Source of the DNA: Caulobacterales bacterium
GTDB lineage: Bacteria; Pseudomonadota; Alphaproteobacteria; Caulobacterales; Caulobacteraceae
DNA: 40,224 bases
Direction of reading: 5' to 3'
Assembly (NCBI GenBank): GCA_947475655.1
Contig: CANJOB010000007.1
Coordinates: 1 to 40,224 of the forward strand
The notes beneath the pieces are model-generated. The model made no database searches. It saw only the letters and a list, made by a program, of their open reading frames with translations, and was not told the DNA's origin. A program made the position numbers and the translations under genes. Positions 1-8,519 of this stretch are shown in pieces (within the stretch, counting starts at the first letter, position 1; each line of letters starts with the position of its first letter).

Positions 1-396
1 CCAGTCGGTCTCGACCAGGCCGCTCAGGGCCTGGATGCCGTCCTTGATGTGGTTGGGCGAGCCCATCACCCATATCGACCAGCCCGGCGGGGTCTTGAAC
101 AGATAGCCGGCGTGCAGGGTCAGCACTCCGTGGCTGAAGTGCGACTTGGCGAACTCGTGGAAGTCCGGGTGCGGCATGTCGGGGGTGAGCTTGATCGACT
201 CCTGGTAGATTTCCCCGTCCCACTCGGCGGTGAAGCCCATCGGGCACAGCAGTTCCCAGCCCGTGGTGTTGGCCATGCTGAGCGGCAGGCAGCGGTAGGG
301 GTGCCGCTCCATGAAATGGTCCATCCAGGCCCGCGACGGCCGGCCGGGCACGATCTCCGGCAGGCGGTTGCTGGTCGGGTAGCACTCCAATTCCAT
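1..396 (-). CDS. DUF6065 family protein (partial, C-terminus outside window)
   Basis: Minus-strand reading frame open from an ATG at 394-396 to the left edge, giving 132 residues with no stop inside the window. A purine-rich GGAGA lies about 8 bases upstream of the ATG. The product begins MELECYPTSNRLPEI and contains SRAWMDHF, YRCLPLSMANTTGWEL and FKTPPGWSIWVMGSPNH. I recognise these as the pattern of the DUF6065 family, a domain of unknown function common in Caulobacterales. No signal peptide or membrane segment is visible. It is divergent from the editing-protein gene at 461. Family assignment is from memory of motif pattern; no activity can be inferred. Confidence 0.75.
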   Translation of the reverse strand, partial: MELECYPTSNRLPEIVPGRPSRAWMDHFMERHPYRCLPLSMANTTGWELLCPMGFTAEWDGEIYQESIKLTPDMPHPDFHEFAKSHFSHGVLTLHAGYLFKTPPGWSIWVMGSPNHIKDGIQALSGLVETDW

Positions 397-460
397 CGCG
401 GGTCTCCTTGGGCCGAAAAAGCTCTAACGGCCAAGGGCGCGCGGCGCTAGAGAGCCATGC

Positions 461-967
461 ATGAAGGGCCGGGCCGAACTGTTCGCACACCTGGACGCCA
501 TCGGCGTGGCGCACAGGACGCTGGACCATCCGGCGGTGTTCAGGGTCGAGGAGGGGTTGGCGATCAAGCAAGCCCTGCCCGGCGGCCACACCAAGAACCT
601 GTTCCTAAAAGACGCCAGGGATCAGCTGTGGCTGATCTCGGCCCTGGGCGAGACCGTGATCGATCTCAAGCGCCTGCATCCGGTGATCGGCTCCGGCCGG
701 CTGTCGTTCGGCTCGGCGGCGCTGATGCAGGAGACGCTCGGCGTGACGCCGGGCTCGGTCACGGCGCTGGGACTGATCAACGATACGGACAAACGGGTGC
801 GGTTCGTGCTCGACGCTGCCTTGGCCGCCGCCGACCCGGTCAATTTCCACCCCCTGACCAACACCGCCACCACGGCCCTGAGCCAGCAAGGGTTTCGCGC
901 CTTCCTCGCCTCCATCGTCGTGGCGCCGATGATTGTCGATTTTGAGCGGATGGCGGTGGTCGGCTGA
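461..967 (+). CDS. YbaK/ProX-type prolyl-tRNA editing domain protein
   Basis: 168-residue free-standing editing domain of the YbaK/INS superfamily. Such proteins hydrolyse mischarged aminoacyl-tRNA in trans, typically alanine or cysteine wrongly attached to tRNA-Pro, in the cytoplasm. Visible hallmarks are [12 protein letters not shown] near residue 21 and [11 protein letters not shown] at 41-51, which carries the lysine (K50) conserved in the family's active site. Its length fits the ProXp-ala/PrdX subgroup (about 165-170 residues) rather than E. coli YbaK. The start ATG at 461 has no strong Shine-Dalgarno; an overlapping frame is discarded because it lacks the motifs. It probably forms a single-gene unit. 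The exact substrate (Ala versus Cys) is inferred from similarity, not proven. Confidence 0.85.
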   Translation: MKGRAELFAHLDAIGVAHRTLDHPAVFRVEEGLAIKQALPGGHTKNLFLKDARDQLWLISALGETVIDLKRLHPVIGSGRLSFGSAALMQETLGVTPGSVTALGLINDTDKRVRFVLDAALAAADPVNFHPLTNTATTALSQQGFRAFLASIVVAPMIVDFERMAVVG

Positions 968-1038
968 GGTTGCGGACCGTCGGGCTTGCGACCATCTTCC
1001 GGTCGACGCGTTGCTGCTTTTAGAGACGGATAGAGAGC

Positions 1039-1944
1039 ATGAGCCTGATCGGCGAGACCCAGACCCCGGCCGCGGGTTCCGCGAAGGACTGGATCAAGGA
1101 CGGCAGCGACGCCGGCTTCATGGCCGACGTGATCGAGATGTCGCGCACCGTGCCGGTGATCGTCGACTTCTGGGCCACCTGGTGCGGCCCTTGCCGCCAG
1201 CTGACCCCGACGATCGAGAAGGCGGTGGCCGAGGCGAAGGGCGCCGTGCGCCTGGTCAAGATCGACATCGACAAGAACCCGGCCTTCGCCGGCCAGCTGC
1301 GCGTGCAGTCGATCCCCACCGTCTACGCCTTCGTCGACGGCCAGCCGGTGGACGGCTTCCAGGGCGCGCAGCCGGAAAGCCAGGTCAAGGCCTTCATCGA
1401 CCGCCTGGCCGGCCCGCCCGCCGCCGGCGAGCTCGAGACCGCCCTCTCCATGGCCAAGGAATCGATGGACATGGGCGACCTCGGCGGCGCGGCCCAGGGC
1501 TTCGCCGCGGCCCTGTCGCTGGAGCCGGCCAATCTGAAAGCGATTGGGGGCATGGCCCGCGTCTATATGCTGGGCGGCGACCTGGAGCGCGCGGCCGAGG
1601 TGGCGGCCATGGCGCCGGAGGCAGCCAGCGATCCTGACCTCGACGCCGTGCGCGCCGCCGTGGCCCTGAGCGCCAACGCCAACAGCGAAACCAAGCCGTT
1701 CGAGGACCGCCTGGCCAGGGAGGCCGACGACCACGAAGCCCGCTTCGCCCTCGCCGGGGCCCTGGCCGCCGCCGGCGACTTTTCCGGCGCCGCCGACCAC
1801 CTGCTAGAGATCATTTCCCGCGACCGGGCCTGGAACGAGGAAGCGGCGCGAAAGCAACTGCTGACCGTGTTTGAGGCCGCCGGGCCGGGATCGGATGTGG
1901 CCAAGGCGGGCCGCCGGCGTTTATCGTCGATCTTGTTCAGCTAA
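1039..1944 (+). CDS. cnoX: Thioredoxin-fold/TPR chaperedoxin (CnoX/YbbN family)
   Basis: 301 residues: an N-terminal thioredoxin fold (about residues 20-125) followed by a helical TPR-type C-terminal half (about 130-300), the layout of CnoX (YbbN). The active-site motif WCGPC is intact at 48-52 and the cis-proline is in SIPT (P93). E. coli CnoX has lost the resolving cysteine arrangement, whereas the Caulobacter protein is known to keep redox activity, so this one should act both as a holdase delivering clients to GroEL and as a dithiol oxidoreductase. It is cytoplasmic, with no signal peptide. The Lon-N and Trm112-like genes follow closely on the same strand and may be co-transcribed. Confidence 0.88.
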   Translation: MSLIGETQTPAAGSAKDWIKDGSDAGFMADVIEMSRTVPVIVDFWATWCGPCRQLTPTIEKAVAEAKGAVRLVKIDIDKNPAFAGQLRVQSIPTVYAFVDGQPVDGFQGAQPESQVKAFIDRLAGPPAAGELETALSMAKESMDMGDLGGAAQGFAAALSLEPANLKAIGGMARVYMLGGDLERAAEVAAMAPEAASDPDLDAVRAAVALSANANSETKPFEDRLAREADDHEARFALAGALAAAGDFSGAADHLLEIISRDRAWNEEAARKQLLTVFEAAGPGSDVAKAGRRRLSSILFS

Positions 1945-1968
1945 CGCGTTCAGTGAAAGGGGCTACCG

Positions 1969-2628
1969 ATGCCGACCGGCTACCGCAAGGCCTCCGACAT
2001 GCCCCAGGTGATCCCGATCTTTCCGCTCGACGGCGCGGTGCTGCTGCCCGGCGGCCAGCTGCCGCTGAACATCTTCGAGCCGCGTTACCTGAACATGCTG
2101 GACGACGCCATGGCCGGCGACCGCATCATCGGCATGGTGCAGACCCGCCCCGGCGGCGAGACGACCCGGCCGGTGCTGGCAGCTATCGGCTGCGCCGGGC
2201 GCGTGACCAGTTTCGCCGAGACCCCAGACGGCCGCTACGTCATCACCTTGACCGGGATCTGTCGGTTCGAGGTCAAGGACGAACTGCCGGTGCGCAGCCC
2301 CTACCGCCAAGTGCGGGCCGACTTCTCCGCCTTCGAGGGAGACCTGGCCGTGGGCCAGCACGATCTGCCCGAGGCCGAGCGCGAGGAGTTCCTCACCGCC
2401 TTGCGCCACTACCTCGACCATCGCGGCCTGGACATCGACTGGTCGGCGGCCGAGAGCGCCCCCACCGCCGCCCTGGTCAACAGCCTGGCCATGGCTCTGC
2501 CGTTCGAGGCGGCGGAGAAACAGGCCCTGCTGGAGACGCCGACCATCCTCGACCGCTGCGCCGCCCTGGTGGCCCTGCTGGAGATCGACGCCGCCGATTC
2601 CGATGACGCGCCGCCGTCCATGCAGTAG
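1969..2628 (+). CDS. LON peptidase substrate-binding domain protein
   Basis: 219 residues consisting only of a Lon N-terminal (substrate-binding) domain; no AAA+ or protease domain follows. The family signature is clear at the N-terminus: IPIFPLDGAVLLPGGQLPLNIFEPRY, split here as IPIFPLDGAVLLPGG (residues 16-30) and PLNIFEPRY (32-40). Such stand-alone proteins are widespread in alphaproteobacteria and have no proven function; a role as an adaptor in protein quality control is plausible. The start at 1969 has AAAGGGG about 7 bases upstream; an internal ATG at 1999 is an alternative. It lies 24 bases after cnoX and 9 bases before the Trm112-like gene, suggesting one operon. Confidence 0.88.
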   Translation: MPTGYRKASDMPQVIPIFPLDGAVLLPGGQLPLNIFEPRYLNMLDDAMAGDRIIGMVQTRPGGETTRPVLAAIGCAGRVTSFAETPDGRYVITLTGICRFEVKDELPVRSPYRQVRADFSAFEGDLAVGQHDLPEAEREEFLTALRHYLDHRGLDIDWSAAESAPTAALVNSLAMALPFEAAEKQALLETPTILDRCAALVALLEIDAADSDDAPPSMQ

Positions 2629-2637
2629 GAAGACCTC

Positions 2638-2844
2638 ATGAACGCCGCCCTTCCGCCCGCCCCGTCTGTCGATCCCCGCCTGCTGGAGATTCTGGTCTGC
2701 CCGGTGACCCGCAGCCCGCTGCGCTACGACAAGGCCCGCGCCGAACTGATCAGCGCCGGCGCCCGCCTGGCCTACCCGATCCGTGACGGCGTGCCGGTGA
2801 TGCTGGTCGACGAGGCGCGGCAGCTGGACGAGGGCGAGGGTTAA
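2638..2844 (+). CDS. Trm112 family protein (YcaR-like)
   Basis: 68-residue protein with the Trm112/YcaR signature [20 protein letters not shown] near the N-terminus and [18 protein letters not shown] near the C-terminus. Eukaryotic Trm112 is a zinc-binding activator of methyltransferases; bacterial homologues are of uncertain role. Only one cysteine of the usual metal-binding set remains (CPVT rather than CPVC), so zinc binding is doubtful here; this form is common in alphaproteobacteria. AGGAAG just overlaps the preceding stop codon and gives a good ribosome-binding site. It is the last gene of the cnoX-lonN cluster and is followed by paired palindromic repeats. Confidence 0.88.
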   Translation: MNAALPPAPSVDPRLLEILVCPVTRSPLRYDKARAELISAGARLAYPIRDGVPVMLVDEARQLDEGEG

Positions 2845-2861
2845 CACCCCTTTTCACGTCA

Positions 2862-2954
2862 TTCTCGGGCTTGACCCGAGAACCCATACACGCGGACCGT
2901 TCCGGTAAACTCACCGTCGATTGAGCTTATGAGCCCTCGGATCAAGTCCGAGGG
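2862..2954. repeat. Inverted pair of palindromic (REP-like) repeats
   Basis: Two imperfect copies of one palindromic unit face each other. Copy 1 has arms TTCTCGGG (2862-2869) and CCCGAGAA (2875-2882) with loop CTTGA. Copy 2 has arms CCCTCGGA (2934-2941) and TCCGAGGG (2947-2954) with loop TCAAG, the reverse complement of CTTGA. Flanks also match in inverted orientation: CGTCA before copy 1, TGACG after copy 2. The pair sits between two convergent genes, so it may also act as a bidirectional transcription stop, although no T-tract follows. This resembles paired REP elements of other bacteria; similarity to repeats seen across alphaproteobacterial genomes is from memory. Confidence 0.75.
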
Positions 2955-2970
2955 TGACGGGTGTATTTGG

Positions 2971-4257
2971 CTACAGCGCCTCGCCGCGCAGCAGCCGAGG
3001 CAGGTCCCCGGTCGCCCCGCCGGCTTCCTGCATGAAGAACCGCCGTGCCGGGCCGATGCGGTTGATCACCGCCATTCCGGCGCCGCGCGCCAGGCGCAGC
3101 AGCGGGTCGTCGTTGGCGAACAGGCGGGTGAAGAGGTCGGTCGCCGCCGCCAGGGCGACGGTGTCGAACCGCCGCCAGCGGGCGTAGCGCTCCAGCACCG
3201 CCTCGCTGCCGATGTCCTCCCCAAGTCGCGAGGCGTCGACCAGCACCTGCGCCAGGGCCGCCGCGCCTTTTAGCCCCAAGTTCAGCCCCTGGCCGGCGAT
3301 CGGGTGGATGCCGTGGGCGGCGTCGCCGAGCAGGGCGGCGCGCGGGGCGGTCATGTTTTCCGCCAGGCTGAGCGACAGCGGATAGACGAAGGTCGGGCCC
3401 GCCCGCTCCACCCGGCCGAGGAATTCGCCGAACCGACGGGCCAGGTGGGCATGGAACATCTCTTCCCCGGCGGCTTTGAGGGCCGCGCCGGTCGCTTCCT
3501 TTTCGGTCCAGACCAGGCTGGCGCGGTTGCCGGTCAGCGGCAGGATGGCGAAGGGGCCGCTGGTCAGGAAATATTCGTGGGCGACGCCCTGGTGCGGCCG
3601 CTCCAGCTTCACCGTCGCGACCACCCCGGCCTGTTTGTACGACCACGCCAGTTCGCCGATCTTCGCGGCGGTGCGCACCACCGAATTGCGGCCCTCGGCG
3701 CCGACCACCAGCGGGGCGCTTAAAGTCCGGCCGTCCTCCAGCGTCACCGTGGCGCGGCCCGGCTCGAAGGCCACGGAGGCGACGCGCGCCGGGGCCAGGA
3801 CGGGGATGCCCGCCGCCGTCACCGCCGCCGCCAGGGCGGCGCGGGTCTGGCGGTTTTCGATCATGTAGCCGAGCGGCTCGCCGCCGGAGGCGTCGCCGAT
3901 CTCGGCCGCCTCGAAGCGGAGGAAGGCGCCGCCAAAAACACCCAGGGCCGCTCGTGTGGCCGCGCCGGGGGAGGCGGCGTCGGTGACCAGGATCTGTTCG
4001 ATGCGCTGGGCGACCGGCTCCAGGGCGGCGGCCACGCCCAGGGTCCTCCACTGGCGGAAGGCGCTATAGGCGATGGCCGAGGCGCGGCCGTCGAACTCCG
4101 GCGCGATGCGCGCCTCGAACGGCAAGGGGTCGATCAGCAGAGGATTGAGGCCGCCCTGTTTCAGCGCCAGTGCCAGGGTGGCGCCGGCCATGCCCGCTCC
4201 GGCGATGATGACGTCGATATCGCCATGGGCGTCAGGGGATTTGCGGGCGGCGGCCAT
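2971..4257 (-). CDS. UbiH/UbiF/COQ6-type FAD-dependent monooxygenase
   Basis: 428 residues of the class A flavoprotein hydroxylase family. The FAD-binding GAGMAG is at 20-25, a second nucleotide/substrate motif VGAEGRNS at 185-192, and the FAD ribityl motif GDAAHGIHPIAGQG at 311-324. Members hydroxylate the benzene ring of ubiquinone precursors (C5, C6 or C1) using NAD(P)H and O2, working with Ubi proteins at the membrane. Which carbon is attacked cannot be told from sequence alone. The start chosen is the ATG at 4255-4257, giving MAAARKSP; an in-frame start 14 codons upstream (4299) is possible. It is divergent from ftsK, with about 130 bases between. Confidence 0.85.
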   Translation of the reverse strand: MAAARKSPDAHGDIDVIIAGAGMAGATLALALKQGGLNPLLIDPLPFEARIAPEFDGRASAIAYSAFRQWRTLGVAAALEPVAQRIEQILVTDAASPGAATRAALGVFGGAFLRFEAAEIGDASGGEPLGYMIENRQTRAALAAAVTAAGIPVLAPARVASVAFEPGRATVTLEDGRTLSAPLVVGAEGRNSVVRTAAKIGELAWSYKQAGVVATVKLERPHQGVAHEYFLTSGPFAILPLTGNRASLVWTEKEATGAALKAAGEEMFHAHLARRFGEFLGRVERAGPTFVYPLSLSLAENMTAPRAALLGDAAHGIHPIAGQGLNLGLKGAAALAQVLVDASRLGEDIGSEAVLERYARWRRFDTVALAAATDLFTRLFANDDPLLRLARGAGMAVINRIGPARRFFMQEAGGATGDLPRLLRGEAL

Positions 4258-4387
4258 GGCGGCGATATGGCCTTCCCTGCGGCCTTCTGTCCACCGCAAG
4301 GACCGCTGAGACGGTGGCCATCGTAAACGCCCCTTAACCCTTAGGCGGCAGGATCGCAGGCTGAGTTTCTATTGGGTTTTGGAGCTT

Positions 4388-6718
4388 ATGGCGCGGGCGG
4401 CTAGGCGGACGACGACGGAATTGGCGTGGGAGGCGGTGCGGATCGGCTGGTCCTTGCCGAGCGCGGCGCGTTTCCGCGGCGGCATGCTGACCGCCACCGG
4501 CCTGGCCCTGATGCTGGCCATCGCCACCTACAACGCCGCCGATCCAAGCTGGAACGTGGCCACGCCGCTGCCGGCGCAGAACGCCCTGGGCGGCGTCGGC
4601 GCCGTGGTGGGCGACATTGTAGTGCAGTCGCTGGGCCTGGGCGCCTGGGCCGGGGCCCTGCTGATGGCCATTTTCGGCCTGACCCGTTTGGCGCAGCGTG
4701 ATCCCGCCGCCGCCCGCCGCGACACCCGCCGCCGCGCCCTGGCCGGGGTCGCCGGCCTCTTCGCCCTCACCGCCCTTTTCGCTGCCCCGCTGCCCCCGGC
4801 GACTTGGCCCCTGGCCAGCGGCCTGGGCGGCTTCTGGGGCGACGCCCTGCTGTACACCGTCACCGTGGTGCTGGAGTTCGCCCGCCTGCCCGGCGCCCGG
4901 CTGATAGGCGCGGCCCTTTTCGGCGCCGCCGCCTTCGTCGCCCTGTCCTATGCGCTCGGCCTTGAACGCATCGACGCATCGTCCTCGACCGAATGGCTCA
5001 AAGCCGCCTTCCGGCCTAGGGCCAGGGCCGCCCCGGCCGCCGCGCCGAAGACCGCCGCCCGCGCCCGCCGCCAGAAGCGCGATATGGCCGACATCCCGAT
5101 CGAGACCCCGGTCCACACCGCCGCCCCCGCGCCGGTGCAGGTGCGCCAGCCCAAGAACGCCCGGACCACCGACCGCGAGAAGCGCGAGCAGCAGAAGACC
5201 TTCGACTTCGTCAATCCTGGCGGCTTCGCCATGCCGGAGCTGGCCATGCTGGCCAAGCCCAAGCCGCGCTCGTCCTCGGTCGACGAGGGTTCGCTGCGCC
5301 AGAACGCCCAGCTGCTGGAGAGCGTGCTGGCCGAGTACGGGGTGCGCGGCTCGATCGACCAGATCCGGCCAGGCCCCGTGGTCACCCTGTACGAACTGGT
5401 CCCCGTCGCTGGGGTCAAGCATGCCCGCGTGGTGGCGCTGAGCGACGACATCGCCCGCTCCATGGGCGTGGCCGCCTGCCGCATCGCCGTGGTCGCCGGG
5501 CGCAACGCCATCGGCATCGAACTGCCCAACGCCCGCCGCGAGACAGTCTATCTGCGCGACCTGCTGTCGGCCCCCGATTACGAGAAGAGCCAGGGCCTGC
5601 CCTTGGCGCTGGGCGAGACCATCGGCGGCGAGCCCTATGTGGCCGACCTCTCGAAGATGCCGCACCTGCTGATCGCCGGCACCACCGGCTCGGGCAAATC
5701 GGTCGGGGTCAACGCCATGATCCTGTCGATCCTCTACCGGCTCAGCCCGGAAGAGTGCCGTTTCATCATGATCGACCCGAAAATGCTCGAGCTGTCGGTC
5801 TATGACGGCATCCCCCACCTGCTGGCTCCGGTGGTCACCGATCCGAAGAAGGCCATCGTCGCCCTGAAGTGGACGGTGAGGGAGATGGAGGACCGCTATC
5901 GCCGCATGTCGAAGATCGGCGTGCGCAACGTGGCGGGCTTCAACGAGCGGGCCCGCGAGGCGCTGGCCAAGGGCGAGCACTTCGAGCGCACCGTGCAGAC
6001 CGGTTTCGATGACGCCGGCCGCCCGGTCTATGAGAGCGAGAAGATTCGCCCCGAACCCATGCCCTATCTGGTGGTGGTGATCGACGAGGTCGCCGACCTG
6101 ATGCTGGTCGCCGGCAAGGACATCGAGGGCGCGGTGCAGCGCCTGGCGCAGATGGCCCGCGCCGCCGGCATCCACCTGATCATGGCCACCCAGCGCCCGT
6201 CGGTGGACGTCATCACCGGCACCATCAAGGCCAACTTCCCGACCCGGATCAGCTTCCAGGTCACCAGCAAGATCGACGCCCGCACCATCCTGGGCGAACA
6301 GGGCGCCGAGCAGCTGCTGGGCCAGGGCGACATGCTCTACATGGCCGGCGGCGGACGGGTGACGCGCCTGCACGGTCCGTTCGTCTCCGACGGCGAGGTC
6401 GAGGCCGTGGCGTCCTTCCTGCGCGGCCAGGGCCAGCCGCAGTACCTCGACGCGGTCACCGCCAGCGACGACGAGGAAGGCTTCGAGGGCGAGGGCGGCG
6501 GGTCCGGCGGCGGCGGCGAGGGCGACCTCTACGACCAGGCCGTGGCCATCGTCACCCGCGACCGAAAGGTCTCGACCTCCTACATCCAACGCCGCCTGCA
6601 GATCGGCTACAACCGCGCCGCCAACCTGATCGAGCAGATGGAAAGCCAGGGCGTCATCAGCGCGGCCAACCACCAGGGCAAGCGCGAGATCCTGGCCGGG
6701 CCGCCGCCGCTTCCTTAA
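4388..6718 (+). CDS. ftsK: DNA translocase FtsK
   Basis: 776 residues. An N-terminal membrane region of about four hydrophobic segments lies within the first 175 residues, followed by a charged and proline-rich linker, the alpha/beta motor with Walker A GTTGSGKS at 431-438 and Walker [11 protein letters not shown] (acidic residue near 566), a glycine-rich hinge (about 698-711) and the winged-helix gamma domain (about 712-776) that reads polar KOPS sequences. It pumps DNA at the septum during division and activates XerCD at dif. The linker is short compared with E. coli FtsK (1329 residues), as usual in alphaproteobacteria. The ATG at 4388 is preferred over an in-frame TTG at 4379; GGAG is 3 bases upstream, a close spacing. 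Confidence 0.96.
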   Translation: MARAARRTTTELAWEAVRIGWSLPSAARFRGGMLTATGLALMLAIATYNAADPSWNVATPLPAQNALGGVGAVVGDIVVQSLGLGAWAGALLMAIFGLTRLAQRDPAAARRDTRRRALAGVAGLFALTALFAAPLPPATWPLASGLGGFWGDALLYTVTVVLEFARLPGARLIGAALFGAAAFVALSYALGLERIDASSSTEWLKAAFRPRARAAPAAAPKTAARARRQKRDMADIPIETPVHTAAPAPVQVRQPKNARTTDREKREQQKTFDFVNPGGFAMPELAMLAKPKPRSSSVDEGSLRQNAQLLESVLAEYGVRGSIDQIRPGPVVTLYELVPVAGVKHARVVALSDDIARSMGVAACRIAVVAGRNAIGIELPNARRETVYLRDLLSAPDYEKSQGLPLALGETIGGEPYVADLSKMPHLLIAGTTGSGKSVGVNAMILSILYRLSPEECRFIMIDPKMLELSVYDGIPHLLAPVVTDPKKAIVALKWTVREMEDRYRRMSKIGVRNVAGFNERAREALAKGEHFERTVQTGFDDAGRPVYESEKIRPEPMPYLVVVIDEVADLMLVAGKDIEGAVQRLAQMARAAGIHLIMATQRPSVDVITGTIKANFPTRISFQVTSKIDARTILGEQGAEQLLGQGDMLYMAGGGRVTRLHGPFVSDGEVEAVASFLRGQGQPQYLDAVTASDDEEGFEGEGGGSGGGGEGDLYDQAVAIVTRDRKVSTSYIQRRLQIGYNRAANLIEQMESQGVISAANHQGKREILAGPPPLP

Positions 6719-6812
6719 GCCGTCCAAAAGCGAAAATGGGGATCGGACGCTTCGCCGTTTGCGTTGGAGCCTTCCTTGAGGCCGCCGCAATCGGGGCCTA
6801 GGAGAGTTCTAA

Positions 6813-7466
6813 ATGATGAAACGCGTCCTCCTTCCCCTCGTCCTGCTCCTCTGCCCGCTGGCGGCGTCCGCCCAGACCTCCGTCCCCAAGGCCGCGCCCG
6901 CCGCGCGGCCCGCGGCCTTAAGCGCCGAGGACCAGGCCCTGATCGATCGCGCGGTGGCCTATCTGGAAGGACTCAATTCGGCGTCCGGCCGCTTCGTGCA
7001 GACCGATGCGCGCGGTTCGGTGACGCAAGGCGCCGTCGCCCTGCAACGTCCCGGCAAGGCGCGGTTCGAGTACGATCCACCCTCCGGCCTGCTGGTGGTG
7101 GCCGACGGCCGCTCGGTGTCGGTGCTGGACCGCCGGCTGAAGACCTTCGAATCCTATCCCGAGCGCTCGACCCCGCTGGGCCTGTTCCTGGCCGGACGCA
7201 TCAAGCTCGACGGCGGGGTGCGGGTCACCCGCGTGGCCCGACTGTCCGACGGCTTCTCCCTCACCGCCGAGGACCCGAAGAAACAAACCCGCGGCTCGAT
7301 CACCCTGAACTTCACCGACGGCCCCCTGACCCTGGCCGGCTGGACCCTCGTAGACCCTCGCGGGACCATGACCCGCGTGCGGCTGATCGACCTCAAGGCC
7401 GCCGCCGGCCTCAACCCGGCGCAGTTCGTGCTGCGCGACCCGCGCCCGCCGACCCGCCAGCGCTGA
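6813..7466 (+). CDS. lolA: Outer-membrane lipoprotein carrier protein LolA
   Basis: 217 residues with a signal peptide (positively charged start, leucine-rich core, cleavage after ASA near residue 20) and a LolA-type beta fold: SASGRFVQTDARGSVTQG, GKARFEYDPP, PLGLFLAGRI. LolA is the periplasmic chaperone that takes lipoproteins from LolCDE in the inner membrane and hands them to the outer membrane; DUF3576 and LptE in this window are predicted clients. GGAG lies about 8 bases before the ATG. It sits 94 bases downstream of ftsK on the same strand, a neighbourhood (ftsK-lolA-xthA) usual in alphaproteobacteria. Confidence 0.93.
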   Translation: MMKRVLLPLVLLLCPLAASAQTSVPKAAPAARPAALSAEDQALIDRAVAYLEGLNSASGRFVQTDARGSVTQGAVALQRPGKARFEYDPPSGLLVVADGRSVSVLDRRLKTFESYPERSTPLGLFLAGRIKLDGGVRVTRVARLSDGFSLTAEDPKKQTRGSITLNFTDGPLTLAGWTLVDPRGTMTRVRLIDLKAAAGLNPAQFVLRDPRPPTRQR

Positions 7467-7512
7467 CCCGCTGTCACCCATTTGTCACGATCAACCCTGA
7501 TCGCGATTTACA

Positions 7513-7657
7513 TTGACAATTGTATTTGCCTGTGGCACCTTCGCAACACGATTGGCGGCGCATGGAGTGGCGCGGCCAGGATCCTGTCGGGCCATCCCCT
7601 CTCGACACGGATTAGCGATCATCTTAACGCCAGGCCGCCATCTACGCCTGGGCGTTT
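7513..7657 (+). ncRNA. Possible small RNA or structured 3' UTR (candidate)
   Basis: The 229-base lolA-xthA gap holds a TTGACA element (7513-7518), a hairpin whose arms CCTGTCG and CGACACGG flank a C-rich loop with CATCCCCTCT, and then a strong terminator. No -10 box is convincing, so the transcript start is unknown and the 5' boundary given is only a guess. It could equally be the 3' end of the lolA mRNA. No Rfam family is recognised. The C-rich loop could pair with Shine-Dalgarno sequences, as in several alphaproteobacterial sRNAs, which is inference. Confidence 0.3.
7625..7657 (+). terminator. Rho-independent terminator after lolA
   Basis: Arms AACGCCAGGC and GCCTGGGCGTT pair with a single bulged base and are followed directly by seven T residues (about 7651-7657). 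It is the best intrinsic terminator in the window and ends transcription about 40 bases before the xthA start codon, separating lolA from xthA or ending a small RNA. Confidence 0.75.
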
Positions 7658-7695
7658 TTTTGTCCGGCGCTCAGCCTGTCTTGCCGGAGAACGCC

Positions 7696-8502
7696 ATGCG
7701 CCTGCGGGTCGCCACATGGAACGTCAACTCGGTGCGGCTGCGGGTCGAACAGGCCGGGCGGCTGATGGACGAGCACGGCATCGACGTGCTGTGCATGCAG
7801 GAGATCAAGTGCCAGGCGCACGAGTTCCCCGGCGAAGGCTTCGCCGGCATCGGCCTGCCGCACCTGAAGATCGCCGGCCAGAAGGGCTGGCACGGCGTGG
7901 CCATCGCCTCGCGCCTGCCGATCGAGGAGGTCGCCCCCCTGGACGTCTGCCGCGAGGGCCACGCCCGCTGCGTGCAGGTCAAGGTGGCCGGGATCGAAAT
8001 CCAGAACTTCTACATCCCGGCAGGCGGCGACCTGCCGGACCGCGCGCTGAACAAGAAGTTCGACCACAAGCTGGATTTCTACGAACAGCTCACTGCCGAG
8101 ATGGCCAGGCGCGACCCCAAGGCGCCGCTGATCGTCACCGGCGACCTCAACGTGGCCCCGGGCGAGTTCGACGTCTGGAACCACAAGTATATGAGCAAGA
8201 TCGTCAGCCACACGCCGGTGGAGATCGAGGCGTTCAAGGCGCTCATGGATTCGATGGGCTTTCTCAACCTGCTGCGCGAGGCGACGCCCGAGCCGGAAAA
8301 ACTGGCCAGCTGGTGGAGCTACCGCGCCGCCGATTTCCGCCAAAGCAACCGTGGCCTGCTGCTGGACCACATCCTGATCAGTCCCGGTTTGAAGGACGCG
8401 GCCTACGCGGGCGGCAGGCCGCAGTCGCGGGTTTTGGATCACGTGCGCGAATGGGAGCGCCCCAGCGACCACGCCCCGGTGATCGCCGACTTCGCCATCT
8501 AA
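7696..8502 (+). CDS. xthA: Exodeoxyribonuclease III (AP endonuclease)
   Basis: 268 residues of the exonuclease III/AP-endonuclease family. The catalytic set is complete: TWNVNSVR at 7-14 (Asn), MQEIK with Glu36, TGDLN with Asp150/Asn152, LLLDHIL, and SDHAP with Asp258/His259. It cleaves abasic sites in base-excision repair and trims 3' ends; it acts in the same pathway as the Nth glycosylase encoded near the other end of the window. The start ATG at 7696 has GGAG 6 bases upstream. The reading frame stays open further upstream, but that part runs through the terminator and is not coding. Confidence 0.95.
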   Translation: MRLRVATWNVNSVRLRVEQAGRLMDEHGIDVLCMQEIKCQAHEFPGEGFAGIGLPHLKIAGQKGWHGVAIASRLPIEEVAPLDVCREGHARCVQVKVAGIEIQNFYIPAGGDLPDRALNKKFDHKLDFYEQLTAEMARRDPKAPLIVTGDLNVAPGEFDVWNHKYMSKIVSHTPVEIEAFKALMDSMGFLNLLREATPEPEKLASWWSYRAADFRQSNRGLLLDHILISPGLKDAAYAGGRPQSRVLDHVREWERPSDHAPVIADFAI

Positions 8503-8519
8503 TCTCCCTCAAGCGATGA

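Noticed and set aside
4334-6790. A long (818-codon) open frame on the minus strand opposite ftsK
   Set aside because: Typical antisense frame of GC-rich coding DNA; composition (Gly/Asp/His/Gln-rich) has no domain, and ftsK motifs are complete on the other strand.
7534-7549. Sigma-54-like TGGCAC-N5-CAAC downstream of lolA
   Set aside because: The invariant GC dinucleotide is not at the required spacing from GG.
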